Shown: in pieces, positions 35,536 to 43,073 of the stretch
Position numbering within the stretch: the first letter of the stretch is position 1
Layout of the letters: every line of letters begins with the position of its first letter
Source: an uncultured Subdoligranulum sp.
GTDB taxonomy: Bacteria; Bacillota; Clostridia; Oscillospirales; Ruminococcaceae
Reading direction: 5' to 3'
DNA length: 64,000 nucleotides
NCBI GenBank assembly: GCA_900545545.1
Contig: UQZO01000012.1
Location: 5,768-69,767 of the forward strand
Made by a program: the position numbers and the translations under genes
The notes under the pieces: generated by a model
What the model saw: the letters and a program-made list of their open reading frames with translations, nothing else
Databases searched by the model: none
Told to the model about the DNA's origin: nothing

Positions 35536-36486
35536 TTAAACGATCTTGCGCACGTCTTCCTCGGGCACCACACTGGTGATGCCGCCGTGGGTCTGGGTGG
35601 AAAGGCTGGCGGCGCAGCAGGCAAACCGGGTGACGGCGCGCATCTCCTCCACCGTCAGGGCCTCGGGGGCCTTGCCCAGCCGCAGGAACTGGCTCATGGC
35701 GCTGCCGCCGAAGATATCCCCGGCGCCGGTGGTATCAATGACATGCAGCCCCGTGGGGGAAGGCACCTCACCGCAGCCGTTCCGGTTGGCGAAGTGGCAG
35801 CCCTTGGGGCCGAGAGTCGCGTAGACAAGTTTGACGCCGTATTCGTTGAGCAGCTTCTGGGCGCCTTCTTCGGGGGAAAGGCCCCACAGGAACTCGATCT
35901 CCTCATCGCTGATCTTGACGATATCCGCCTGGTGCAGGCCCCATTCGATCTGCTCCTTGGCAGCGTCCTCGCTGTCCCACAGGGGTTTACGCAGGTTGGG
36001 GTCAAAGCTCACCAGTTTACCGTGGGCTTTGGCGTAGGTCACCGCGGCCCGGGTGGCGGAGCAGGCGGGTTCGCCGGTGAGGCTCAACGTGCCGAAGTGG
36101 AAGACCTTGCAGTCGTCCAGCAGGGCGGTGTCCACTTCCTCGCTGCGCAGGCAGGTATCGGCGCCGGGCTTGCGGGCAAAGCTGAAAGACCGGTTTCCGG
36201 TAGAATCCAGCGTGACGAAAGCCAGGGTGGTGAACACCGCCGGGTCGATGACCAGCCCTTGGGTATCGATGCCGATTTTGTCCAGCGTGCCTTTTAAAAG
36301 ATGGCCGAAGGTATCATCCCCCACCTTACCGATGAGGGCGGTGGTGCAGCCGTACTTTTGCAGTGCGGCCAGAAAGTTGCCCGGTGCCCCGCCGGGCTGG
36401 GCCTTCAGGGTAGGATAGCCCGCTTCGTCGGTGGAAACAGGGGCAAAATCAATGAGCAGTTCGCCCAGTGCAACAACATCTTTCAT
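35536..36486 (-). CDS. scrK: PfkB-family fructokinase
   Basis: A 316-residue ribokinase-fold kinase. It begins VVALGELLIDFAPVSTDEAGYPTLKAQPGGAPGNFLAALQKYG, the sugar-binding start with the di-glycine PGGAPGN switch typical of fructokinases. The C-terminal signature DTTGAGDIFGG holds the catalytic Asp and anion hole. It phosphorylates fructose with ATP, probably the fructose released by the GH32 enzymes encoded 14-27 kb away. It is monocistronic here, with an extended -10 promoter and its own terminator. Family assignment is firm; fructose over related ketoses or nucleoside sugars is likely rather than proven. Confidence 0.88.
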   Translation of the reverse strand: MKDVVALGELLIDFAPVSTDEAGYPTLKAQPGGAPGNFLAALQKYGCTTALIGKVGDDTFGHLLKGTLDKIGIDTQGLVIDPAVFTTLAFVTLDSTGNRSFSFARKPGADTCLRSEEVDTALLDDCKVFHFGTLSLTGEPACSATRAAVTYAKAHGKLVSFDPNLRKPLWDSEDAAKEQIEWGLHQADIVKISDEEIEFLWGLSPEEGAQKLLNEYGVKLVYATLGPKGCHFANRNGCGEVPSPTGLHVIDTTGAGDIFGGSAMSQFLRLGKAPEALTVEEMRAVTRFACCAASLSTQTHGGITSVVPEEDVRKIV

Positions 36487-36567
36487 GAAATAACCCTCCC
36501 GAAATCAACGGTCTAGCTATTGGCCGCCCGCAAAGCAACGACGACCTATCTATCAGTTTCTTCTGTA

Positions 36568-36576
36568 TTATATCAT
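36568..36576 (-). promoter_or_regulatory. Extended -10 promoter of the fructokinase gene
   Basis: TG-A-TATAAT on the minus strand (hexamer 36568-36573, TGn just upstream). The transcript would begin about 75 nt before the start codon. No clear -35 box. Confidence 0.65.
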
Positions 36577-36649
36577 AAACATTCTGTCTGCGCACGTATT
36601 CCTGTTGTTTTTTTCACATACTTTTTTTGATTTCTTTACCATCTTTTAC

Positions 36650-36678
36650 TTGATTTTGGGGCAAAATCATGGTATAGT
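36650..36678 (+). promoter_or_regulatory. Promoter of the riboswitch/P-type ATPase unit
   Basis: TTGATT (36650-36655) and TATAGT (36673-36678) are spaced 17 bp; transcription would begin a few bases before the aptamer. Confidence 0.75.
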
Positions 36679-36684
36679 TTCGTG

Positions 36685-36822
36685 TTGAAAAGGGAGTAGT
36701 TGTAAGTCGCGCCGTCAACATCCCGATTCCCGTTCGCGGAATCTGGCGGAGCGTGCCCATACAGTGGTAACAAGACTTTTCGGCCGGAACAGGTATCCTG
36801 TCGGCCGGGGAGTCTTTTTTTG
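36685..36822 (+). ncRNA. yybP-ykoY (Mn2+-sensing) riboswitch
   Basis: The 5' part AGGGAGTAG (36691-36699) with GCCGTCAACAT (36711-36721), and the 3' part with TAACAAGACTTT (36768-36779), are the conserved strands of the yybP-ykoY aptamer, which binds Mn2+ between two loops. The expression platform is a terminator (36773-36822). AGACT pairs with AGTCT (36811-36815) outside CGGCCG/CGGCCG and ACAGG/CCTGT, followed by seven T. The terminator takes up the last aptamer strand, so metal binding should favour read-through into the P-type ATPase gene. The family is known to control Mn2+ exporters, including YoaB-type P-ATPases. Confidence 0.85.
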
Positions 36823-36880
36823 TCTTCCCGTGCCGGCAAACCACCGGTACATTTTTATTTAGGAGAGGCGAGAAGTAAGT

Positions 36881-39493
36881 ATGCAGAAACCCTATTTCAA
36901 TCTGTCCCCCAAGGAGACGCTGGAACAACTGGGCGTCACCTCCGGCGGCCTGACCAGCCAGCAGGCTGCCGAGCGCCTGAACCAGTACGGGCCCAACCGT
37001 CTGGCCGAAGGCGAGAAAAAGAGCTGGATCTCGGTTTTTCTGGAGCAGTTCAAGGACCTGCTGGTGGCCATCCTCATTGTGGCGGCCATCATCTCGATGT
37101 TCTCGGGCAATCTGGAAAGCACGCTGGTCATCTTTGCGGTGCTGATCCTCAACGCCGTGCTGGGCACCGTGCAGTATTTCAAGGCGGAAAAATCCCTGGA
37201 AAGCCTGAAAGCCATGAGCGCACCTTCCGCCAAGGTGCTGCGTGACGGCCAGCGGATGGAAGTGGCCGGTGACCAGGTGGTGCCCGGCGACATTGTGGAA
37301 CTGGAAGCCGGCGACCTGATCGTGGCGGACGGCCGCATCCTGAACAGCTGGTCGCTGAAAGTCAACGAAAGCTCGCTGACCGGCGAGTCCGAAGCAGTGG
37401 AAAAGAGCCGCGAGGCCATTCCCGGTGAGGAAGTGGCCCTGGGCGACCAGAAAAACATGGCCTTCTCCGGTTCGCTGGTAACCTACGGCCGCGCCACCAT
37501 GGTAGTGACCGACACCGGCATGAACACCCAGCTGGGCCGCATTGCCACCCTGATGAACGAAACCCAGCAGCGCAAGACCCCGCTGCAGAAAAACCTGGAC
37601 GACTTCTCCGGCAAGCTGGCCGTGGTCATCATGGTGATCTGCGTGGTGGTGTTCCTTTTGTCGGTATTCCGCAACGGCATGGGCGTGCTGGATTCCCTGA
37701 TGTTCGCCGTGGCCCTGGCCGTGGCAGCCATCCCCGAAGCGCTGAGCTCCATCGTCACCATCGTGCTGGCCATGGGCACCCAGAAAATGGCCCGCCAGAA
37801 CGCCATTATCAAGGAACTGAAAGCTGTGGAGAGCCTGGGTTCGGTGCAGGTGATCTGCTCCGACAAGACCGGCACCCTGACCCAGAACCGCATGACGGTA
37901 CAGAACATCTGGGCCGACGGAACCCTGACCAAGGGCACCGACCTGGAACTGGCCAACGACGCCCAGCGCACCCTTTTGAAGATTGCCGTGCTGGACAGCG
38001 ATGCCACCATCAACCCCGAAACCAACGCCCCGGTGGGCGACCCCACCGAGGTTGCCCTGGTGCAGCTGGGCAACTACTTCTATGTGGAGGCCCCGGTCTA
38101 CCGCAGCCAGCACCCCCGCCTGGCGGAGCTGGCCTTTGACTCCGACCGCAAACTGATGAGCACCCTGCACAACACCGATGACGGCCCCATGCTGTACACC
38201 AAGGGTGCTATCGACGTGCTGCTTGACCGCTCTACCCATCTGCTGACCGGCGACGGCGTGGTACCCATGACGCCGGAACGCCGCGCAGAAATTGAAAAGG
38301 TCAACCGCGAACTGTCCGAGAACGGCCTGCGCGTACTGGCCTTTGCCCAGCGTCCCATGGCGGAGGCCCGCCTGCTGACGCTGGAGGATGAACAGGACTA
38401 CACCTTTGTGGGCCTGATTTCCATGATCGACCCGCCGCGCCCCGAGAGCGTGCAGGCGGTGGCCGAGGCCAAGAAGGCGGGCATCCGCACCGTGATGATC
38501 ACCGGCGACCACAAGGTGACGGCTACGGCCATTGCCAAGCAGATCGGCATCTTTGAGGACGGCGATCTTTCGGTGGACGGCGTGGAACTGGAAGCCATGT
38601 CCGACGCCGAACTGGACGAAAAGCTGCCCCGCATTGCGGTGTATGCCCGTGTTTCCCCTGAGCACAAGATCCGCATCGTGACCGCCTGGCAGCGCCGCGG
38701 CTGCATTGCCGCCATGACCGGCGACGGCGTCAACGATGCCCCGGCCCTGAAAAAGGCTGACGTGGGTGTTGCCATGGGCATCACCGGTACCGAGGTCAGC
38801 AAGGATGCCGCCGCCATGATCCTGGCCGACGACAACTTTGCCACCATCGTCAAGGCCGTGCTCAACGGCCGCAGCGTCTACGCCAACATCCGCAACGCCA
38901 TCCAGTTCCTGCTGTCCGGCAATATGGGCGCCATTCTGGCAGTCATCTATGCCTCGCTGGCAGGCCTCAGCGTGCCGTTCCAGCCGGTGCACCTGCTCTT
39001 CATCAACCTGCTCACCGACAGCCTGCCCGCCATCGCACTGGGCATGGAGCCGGCCCGTCCCGGTCTGATGGACCAGAAGCCCCGTGACCCCAACGCTTCC
39101 ATGATGGACAAGCCCATGCTGAGCCACGTGTTCGGCCAGGGCCTGATGATCGGCGTGGTTTCCATGATCGCTTTCTATATCGGTCTTGCCCAGGGCGGCC
39201 CCGCCCTGGCCAGCACCATGGCCTTTGCCACCCTGACCCTGGCCCGCCTGTTCCACGGCTTCAACTGCCGCGGCACCGAGTCCATCTTCCGCCTGGGTCT
39301 TTCCAGCAACACCTATTCCCTGATGGCTTTCGGGGTGGGCGTGCTGCTGCTGGCCTTCGTGCTCTTTGTCCCCGCGCTGGAGGGCCTGTTCCTGGTGGCC
39401 CCGGTCAACGGCTTCCAGCTGCTGTGCATCATCGGCCTGGCTTTCCTGCCCACGCTGCTGATCCAGCTTTCCCGCGTGATCCGCGGCAAATAA
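36881..39493 (+). CDS. P2-type cation ATPase, probable Mn2+/Ca2+ exporter (YoaB-like)
   Basis: An 870-residue P-type ATPase. The order is N-terminal cation-ATPase domain (about 1-70), TM1-2, actuator domain with SSLTGESEAVEK, TM3-4 with the ion-site motif AVAAIPEALSSIV, phosphorylation Asp328 in ICSDKTGTLTQN, a nucleotide domain, the hinge MTGDGVNDAPALKKADVGVAMG, and six C-terminal helices including LLFINLLTDSLPAIALGMEP. The PEAL form instead of PEGL, together with the yybP-ykoY riboswitch in the leader, favours Mn2+ (and perhaps Ca2+) export over pure Ca2+ pumping. The ATG at 36881 lies behind GGAGAGGCGAG. It is monocistronic. Confidence 0.92.
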   Translation: MQKPYFNLSPKETLEQLGVTSGGLTSQQAAERLNQYGPNRLAEGEKKSWISVFLEQFKDLLVAILIVAAIISMFSGNLESTLVIFAVLILNAVLGTVQYFKAEKSLESLKAMSAPSAKVLRDGQRMEVAGDQVVPGDIVELEAGDLIVADGRILNSWSLKVNESSLTGESEAVEKSREAIPGEEVALGDQKNMAFSGSLVTYGRATMVVTDTGMNTQLGRIATLMNETQQRKTPLQKNLDDFSGKLAVVIMVICVVVFLLSVFRNGMGVLDSLMFAVALAVAAIPEALSSIVTIVLAMGTQKMARQNAIIKELKAVESLGSVQVICSDKTGTLTQNRMTVQNIWADGTLTKGTDLELANDAQRTLLKIAVLDSDATINPETNAPVGDPTEVALVQLGNYFYVEAPVYRSQHPRLAELAFDSDRKLMSTLHNTDDGPMLYTKGAIDVLLDRSTHLLTGDGVVPMTPERRAEIEKVNRELSENGLRVLAFAQRPMAEARLLTLEDEQDYTFVGLISMIDPPRPESVQAVAEAKKAGIRTVMITGDHKVTATAIAKQIGIFEDGDLSVDGVELEAMSDAELDEKLPRIAVYARVSPEHKIRIVTAWQRRGCIAAMTGDGVNDAPALKKADVGVAMGITGTEVSKDAAAMILADDNFATIVKAVLNGRSVYANIRNAIQFLLSGNMGAILAVIYASLAGLSVPFQPVHLLFINLLTDSLPAIALGMEPARPGLMDQKPRDPNASMMDKPMLSHVFGQGLMIGVVSMIAFYIGLAQGGPALASTMAFATLTLARLFHGFNCRGTESIFRLGLSSNTYSLMAFGVGVLLLAFVLFVPALEGLFLVAPVNGFQLLCIIGLAFLPTLLIQLSRVIRGK

Positions 39494-39508
39494 TTCTTTG
39501 CGCAGAAT

Positions 39509-39545
39509 AAGAGGCCCCCGGCTTATGGCCGGGGGCCTCTTTTGG
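39509..39545. terminator. Bidirectional terminator between the P-type ATPase and CPBP genes
   Basis: GAGGCCCCCGGC (39511-39522) pairs with its complement (39528-39539); A and T flanks. Confidence 0.85.
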
Positions 39546-39549
39546 TGTT

Positions 39550-40278
39550 TTATGCCTGTGCCGCCAGGCGGTCGGCGCAGCGGGTAAAGCCCCGCAGCGC
39601 CCAGAGGGTCAGCGCCAGCCCTGCGGCTGATATGAGCAACAAAAGCACGGTACCCACCGCCGGATTCCATACCAGAAGCGGATAACCGCTGAAATTCAGG
39701 AAAGCACTGGCATTGAACAACACGTGGAGGATGATCCCGTAGGCAATGGACCCTGTATACCAGCACAGATACCCCAGCAGCAACCCGAAGATCAGCGTTT
39801 GGGGAATCTGGGTCCAGTAGTGGCAAAGCACGAACAGCACCGCCGGAATCACGATGCCTGCTTTCCAGTGGATTCTGGCACACAGCCCCTGGGTCAGCCC
39901 GCCACGGAAAATCAGTTCCTCATTGATGGGCCCCAGCAGGGCAATCGCCAACATCTGAAACGGCATCGGTCCATTCAAAAAGGTGCTGCTCACTTTGTCG
40001 GAGGCAAACCATACCCCCAGCACCACCGAGATCTGCATCACCAGAAGCTGTGCCGCCAGCAAAACCAGCGTCCAGCCCAGCAGAGGTTTTCGCACCCGGA
40101 ACAAAGCGCGCCAGTTTGAGGGCGGCGCTATCCCCAGCAGCACCACCGCCAGCACCAGCGTAAGAACGCTGACAAACAGCAGGCTTCTCACATCCCGGGG
40201 TATGCCCAGACAAACGGCCACGAGATACCCTGCGAACAGATAAACCACGCCCAGCACAACGCCCTGCCAGAGTTTCAT
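39550..40278 (-). CDS. CPBP (Abi/CAAX-type) intramembrane metalloprotease
   Basis: A 242-residue protein with about eight membrane helices. The catalytic motifs of the glutamic/metal CPBP family are present in order: NEELIFRGGL (EExxxR), LFVLCHYW (FxxxH) and HVLFNASAF (HxxxN). Members process prenylated or peptide substrates and are often tied to bacteriocin immunity or regulation of signalling. No bacteriocin gene is adjacent; the neighbour is a divergent two-component system. The ATG at 40278 is preferred because the longer frame adds residues without a ribosome binding site. Only a weak GGTGA precedes the start. Confidence 0.85.
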   Translation of the reverse strand: MKLWQGVVLGVVYLFAGYLVAVCLGIPRDVRSLLFVSVLTLVLAVVLLGIAPPSNWRALFRVRKPLLGWTLVLLAAQLLVMQISVVLGVWFASDKVSSTFLNGPMPFQMLAIALLGPINEELIFRGGLTQGLCARIHWKAGIVIPAVLFVLCHYWTQIPQTLIFGLLLGYLCWYTGSIAYGIILHVLFNASAFLNFSGYPLLVWNPAVGTVLLLLISAAGLALTLWALRGFTRCADRLAAQA

Positions 40279-40436
40279 ATACTTCACCGCCTTGTAACAG
40301 ATTAGTTCCAGTGTACCGCCGCTGCGCCCGCCCGGCAAGCGGCAGATTCTACAGCGAGTTGTAACAAAAATTGTACAGTATGCCGGTTACCGGGCGGCGG
40401 TTCTCCCCGTTTGCCAAATCTTTGGGGAAATTTTGT

Positions 40437-40465
40437 TTGCCCTGCCTTGCAAAACCCGATATACT
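40437..40465 (+). promoter_or_regulatory. Promoter of the OmpR-type regulator operon
   Basis: TTGCCC (40437-40442) and TATACT (40460-40465) with 17 bp spacing. Confidence 0.65.
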
Positions 40466-40505
40466 GGAACCAAAACCCAGGCAAGAACCAACCGGAGGGG
40501 AATTC

Positions 40506-41177
40506 ATGAACATTCTGCTGCTGGAAGATGACGCCGCCATTGCCGCGGCACTGGAAGCATTTTTAACGGAAAAAGGCTGCCGGGTGACCCGCTGTGCCTC
40601 TCTTTCCGAAGCGCGGGAGCTGGTGGAAACCGCCCTGCCCGATGTAGCCGTGCTGGACTGGAACCTGCCCGACGGGGAAGGCGCCGCCCTTTGCCGGGAG
40701 CTGCGGCAGCGCTGGCCCCGGCTGCCCCTGCTTTTGCTGACGGTGCGCAGCGATACCCGGGATATCCTGACCGGCTTTGCCTGCGGCGCCGACGATTATG
40801 TGACCAAACCCTTTGACCGGGAGGTGCTGTACTCCCGCCTGCTGGCCCTGTGGCGGCGCAGCCGTCCCGATGCGGGGGACCTGCTGCAATGCGGCAGTAT
40901 CCGGCTGGACCAAGCCCGCCAGGCCGTGACCTGCCAGGGGGAGCCGGTGGCGCTGGCGCCGCTGGAATACCACCTGCTCCGTCTGCTTTTGCAAAACAAA
41001 GGCCGCACCGTGACCCGGCAGCAGCTGTTGGAGGCCCTGTGGGACCAGAACGGCCATTTTGTCAACGACAACACCCTCACCGTGACCATGAAACGGCTGC
41101 GGGAAAAACTGGGCCGCCCCGCCTGCCTGAAAACGGTGCGCAGCTTCGGCTACCGATTGGAGGAACCCCAACCATGA
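40506..41177 (+). CDS. OmpR/PhoB-family response regulator
   Basis: A 223-residue regulator. The receiver (1 to about 120) has the ED pair at 7-8, phosphoacceptor Asp51 in VLDWNLPDGEG and Lys in YVTKPFD. The C-terminal winged helix (about 130-220) contains LAPLEYHLLRLLLQNKGRTVTRQQLLEALW and the recognition part NTLTVTMKRLREKLG. The ATG at 40506 follows GGAGGGG; the longer frame upstream has no site. The stop overlaps the kinase start (ATGA). Its likely target is the direct repeat in front of the ABC transporter gene at 42333-42349. Confidence 0.93.
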   Translation: MNILLLEDDAAIAAALEAFLTEKGCRVTRCASLSEARELVETALPDVAVLDWNLPDGEGAALCRELRQRWPRLPLLLLTVRSDTRDILTGFACGADDYVTKPFDREVLYSRLLALWRRSRPDAGDLLQCGSIRLDQARQAVTCQGEPVALAPLEYHLLRLLLQNKGRTVTRQQLLEALWDQNGHFVNDNTLTVTMKRLREKLGRPACLKTVRSFGYRLEEPQP

Positions 41178-42331
41178 ATCGCTCCCTGCTTCGCCGGATG
41201 GCTTTTCCGGCGGTTTGTCTGCTGGTTTTTTCCGCCGCAGCGGCGCTGCTGGCTTTCTGGTCCGCCGCCCGGCAGCTGGCCCTGCTGGATGGATTTTGTA
41301 CCGCCCTGATTGCCCGCGACCCCGAATCCGCCGATACCGTCTATGCTTTGGTGAAAGAAGGTTCCTTTGCTTCTGCAGCGGCGCCGGGCGTGCTGGCAGA
41401 ATTGGGCTACCGCCCCCGGGATTTTGCCGCCGGGACCGGGTGGCTGTACACCGTGGCGGGGGGCGGTCTTTCGTTGGGGGGCGCCCTGCTGGGCGGGGCC
41501 CGGCTTCTTTCCCGCCGGGATGCCGCCCGGCAGCGGCAGAAGCTCATCGAATTGCTGGAAGCTGCCCGCACCGGCCGCCCCCTGCCCCTGCTCACCGAGG
41601 ACGGGATGACCGAGGGCAGCTACGCCCGCCTGGCCGATGAAATTCAAAAAACCGTCACCGAGCTGGCCCTGACCCGGGAGGCCGCGGTGACCGCCCGGGA
41701 CCGGTTTGCCCAGAACCTTGCCAACATCGCCCACCAGCTGAAAACGCCCCTCACCGCCCTGTCGCTGGCGGCCCAGAGTGCCGGAGCCGCCGGGGATTCC
41801 ATGGCCGCCCCGCTGGCGCGCCTCACAGGGCTGGAGGAATCGCTGCTGTTGCTGGCCCGGCTGGACACCGGCGCCCTGCCCCTGCATCCCCACCCCACCG
41901 ACCTGTACACCCTCTTGATGATGGCGGCGGACAACCTGGAACCCCTGACCGAAACCGCCGGGGTGACGCTGGACATCCCCGAGCTGGAAGCCGTGACGGT
42001 AACCTGCGACCCGGACTGGACAATGGAAGCCCTTTTGAACCTGATGAAAAACTGTGTGGAGCATGCCCCCGCCGGGAGCGCCGTGCGCTGTATCTGCCGC
42101 CGCAACGCCCTGTACACCGAAGTCATCCTCCGGGATGCGGGGGACGGCTTTTCCCCAAAAGATCTTTCCCATCTGTTTGAGCGGTTTTACTGCGGGGAAC
42201 ACCCCGGCCCCCACAGCACCGGGCTGGGCCTGGCCATTGCCAAAGAACTGCTGGAACGGCAAAACGCCCTGGTCCATGCCGAAAACGCCCCCGAGGGCGG
42301 CGGGCAGTTTGTGGTGCGCTTTTACGGGTGA
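41174..42331 (+). CDS. Sensor histidine kinase paired with an ABC transporter
   Basis: A 385-residue kinase: TM1 (about 10-32), an extracytoplasmic loop of about 60 residues, TM2 (about 93-113), then the dimerisation helix with His187 in IAHQLKTPLTALSLAAQS, N box LMKNCVEHAP, RDAGDGFSPKD and STGLGLAIAKELLERQ. The sensor loop is larger than in BceS-type kinases that sense through their transporter, so direct detection of an envelope signal or peptide is plausible. The gene overlaps the regulator upstream. The ABC transporter genes follow after 56 bp with a separate promoter. Confidence 0.9.
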   Translation: MNRSLLRRMAFPAVCLLVFSAAAALLAFWSAARQLALLDGFCTALIARDPESADTVYALVKEGSFASAAAPGVLAELGYRPRDFAAGTGWLYTVAGGGLSLGGALLGGARLLSRRDAARQRQKLIELLEAARTGRPLPLLTEDGMTEGSYARLADEIQKTVTELALTREAAVTARDRFAQNLANIAHQLKTPLTALSLAAQSAGAAGDSMAAPLARLTGLEESLLLLARLDTGALPLHPHPTDLYTLLMMAADNLEPLTETAGVTLDIPELEAVTVTCDPDWTMEALLNLMKNCVEHAPAGSAVRCICRRNALYTEVILRDAGDGFSPKDLSHLFERFYCGEHPGPHSTGLGLAIAKELLERQNALVHAENAPEGGGQFVVRFYG

Positions 42332-42365
42332 CTGTCACCGGGATGTCATCTTCGGGTGCTAGAAT
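42327..42365 (+). promoter_or_regulatory. Extended -10 promoter with OmpR-type direct repeat for the ABC transporter
   Basis: TGTCAC (42333-42338) and TGTCAT (42344-42349) repeat with an 11-bp period, the arrangement bound by OmpR-family dimers. GGTGAC-T-GTCACC (42327-42339) is also a palindrome. TGC-TAGAAT (42357-42365) is an extended -10 with no good -35, as expected for an activated promoter. Confidence 0.6.
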
Positions 42366-42387
42366 GGATGCAAAAGGAGGATATCCC

Positions 42388-43068
42388 ATGGAACTGCTGC
42401 AATGTACCAACCTGAAAAAAGTCTACGGCAAGGGGGAGGCCGCGGTCTGCGCCCTGGACGGCATCGATCTGACGGTGTCCCGGGGGGAGTTCGTCGCCGT
42501 GGTGGGGGCTTCCGGCTCCGGCAAATCCACCTTGCTGCACATTCTGGCCAGTGTGGACAAACCCACCGACGGCCAGGTGCTCATCGACGGGGTGGACGTG
42601 GGGGCACTGGACCCCACCCGGGCCGCCCTGTTCCGCCGCCGCAAGGTAGGGCTGATCTACCAGTTTTTCAACCTGATCCCCACCCTGTCGGTGGAGAAAA
42701 ACATCGCCCTGCCGCTGCTTCTGGACAAACGAAAGCCGGACCCCGCCGTTTTGAGCCAGCTTTTCCAGACGCTGGGGCTGGAAGAGAAACGCAGCGCCCT
42801 GCCGGGGCAGCTTTCCGGCGGGCAGCAGCAGCGGGTGGCCATTGCCCGGGCCCTTTGCTACCGCCCGGCCCTGCTGCTGGCGGATGAGCCCACCGGCAAT
42901 CTGGACCGGAAAAACAGCGCCGAGATCCTGGACCTGCTCAAACTCTGCCATAAGAATCTGGGGCAGACCATCCTGCTGGTGACCCACGACGAAAGTCTGG
43001 CCGCCCAGGCGGACCGGGTCATCACCCTCAGCGACGGGCGGATCATTAGCGACCGCCCACGGGGGTGA
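42388..43068 (+). CDS. ABC transporter ATPase (MacB/LolD/BceA type)
   Basis: A 226-residue ATPase: Walker A GASGSGKST, Q-loop YQFFNLIPTLSV, signature LSGGQQQRVAIARAL, Walker B ALLLADEPTGNLD and H-loop THDESL. The short Q-loop FNLIPTLS and the following permease type place it among type VII (MacB-like) mechanotransmission or peptide-detoxification systems. The ATG at 42388 follows AAGGAGGATAT. The stop overlaps the region of the permease start. It is encoded next to a two-component system that probably induces it. Confidence 0.94.
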   Translation: MELLQCTNLKKVYGKGEAAVCALDGIDLTVSRGEFVAVVGASGSGKSTLLHILASVDKPTDGQVLIDGVDVGALDPTRAALFRRRKVGLIYQFFNLIPTLSVEKNIALPLLLDKRKPDPAVLSQLFQTLGLEEKRSALPGQLSGGQQQRVAIARALCYRPALLLADEPTGNLDRKNSAEILDLLKLCHKNLGQTILLVTHDESLAAQADRVITLSDGRIISDRPRG

Positions 43069-43073
43069 GAATT

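Noticed and set aside
36614..39883. 1089-codon open frame on the minus strand across the P-type ATPase
   Set aside because: His/Gln/Gly-rich shadow of the ATPase gene; it also runs through the riboswitch and the terminator.
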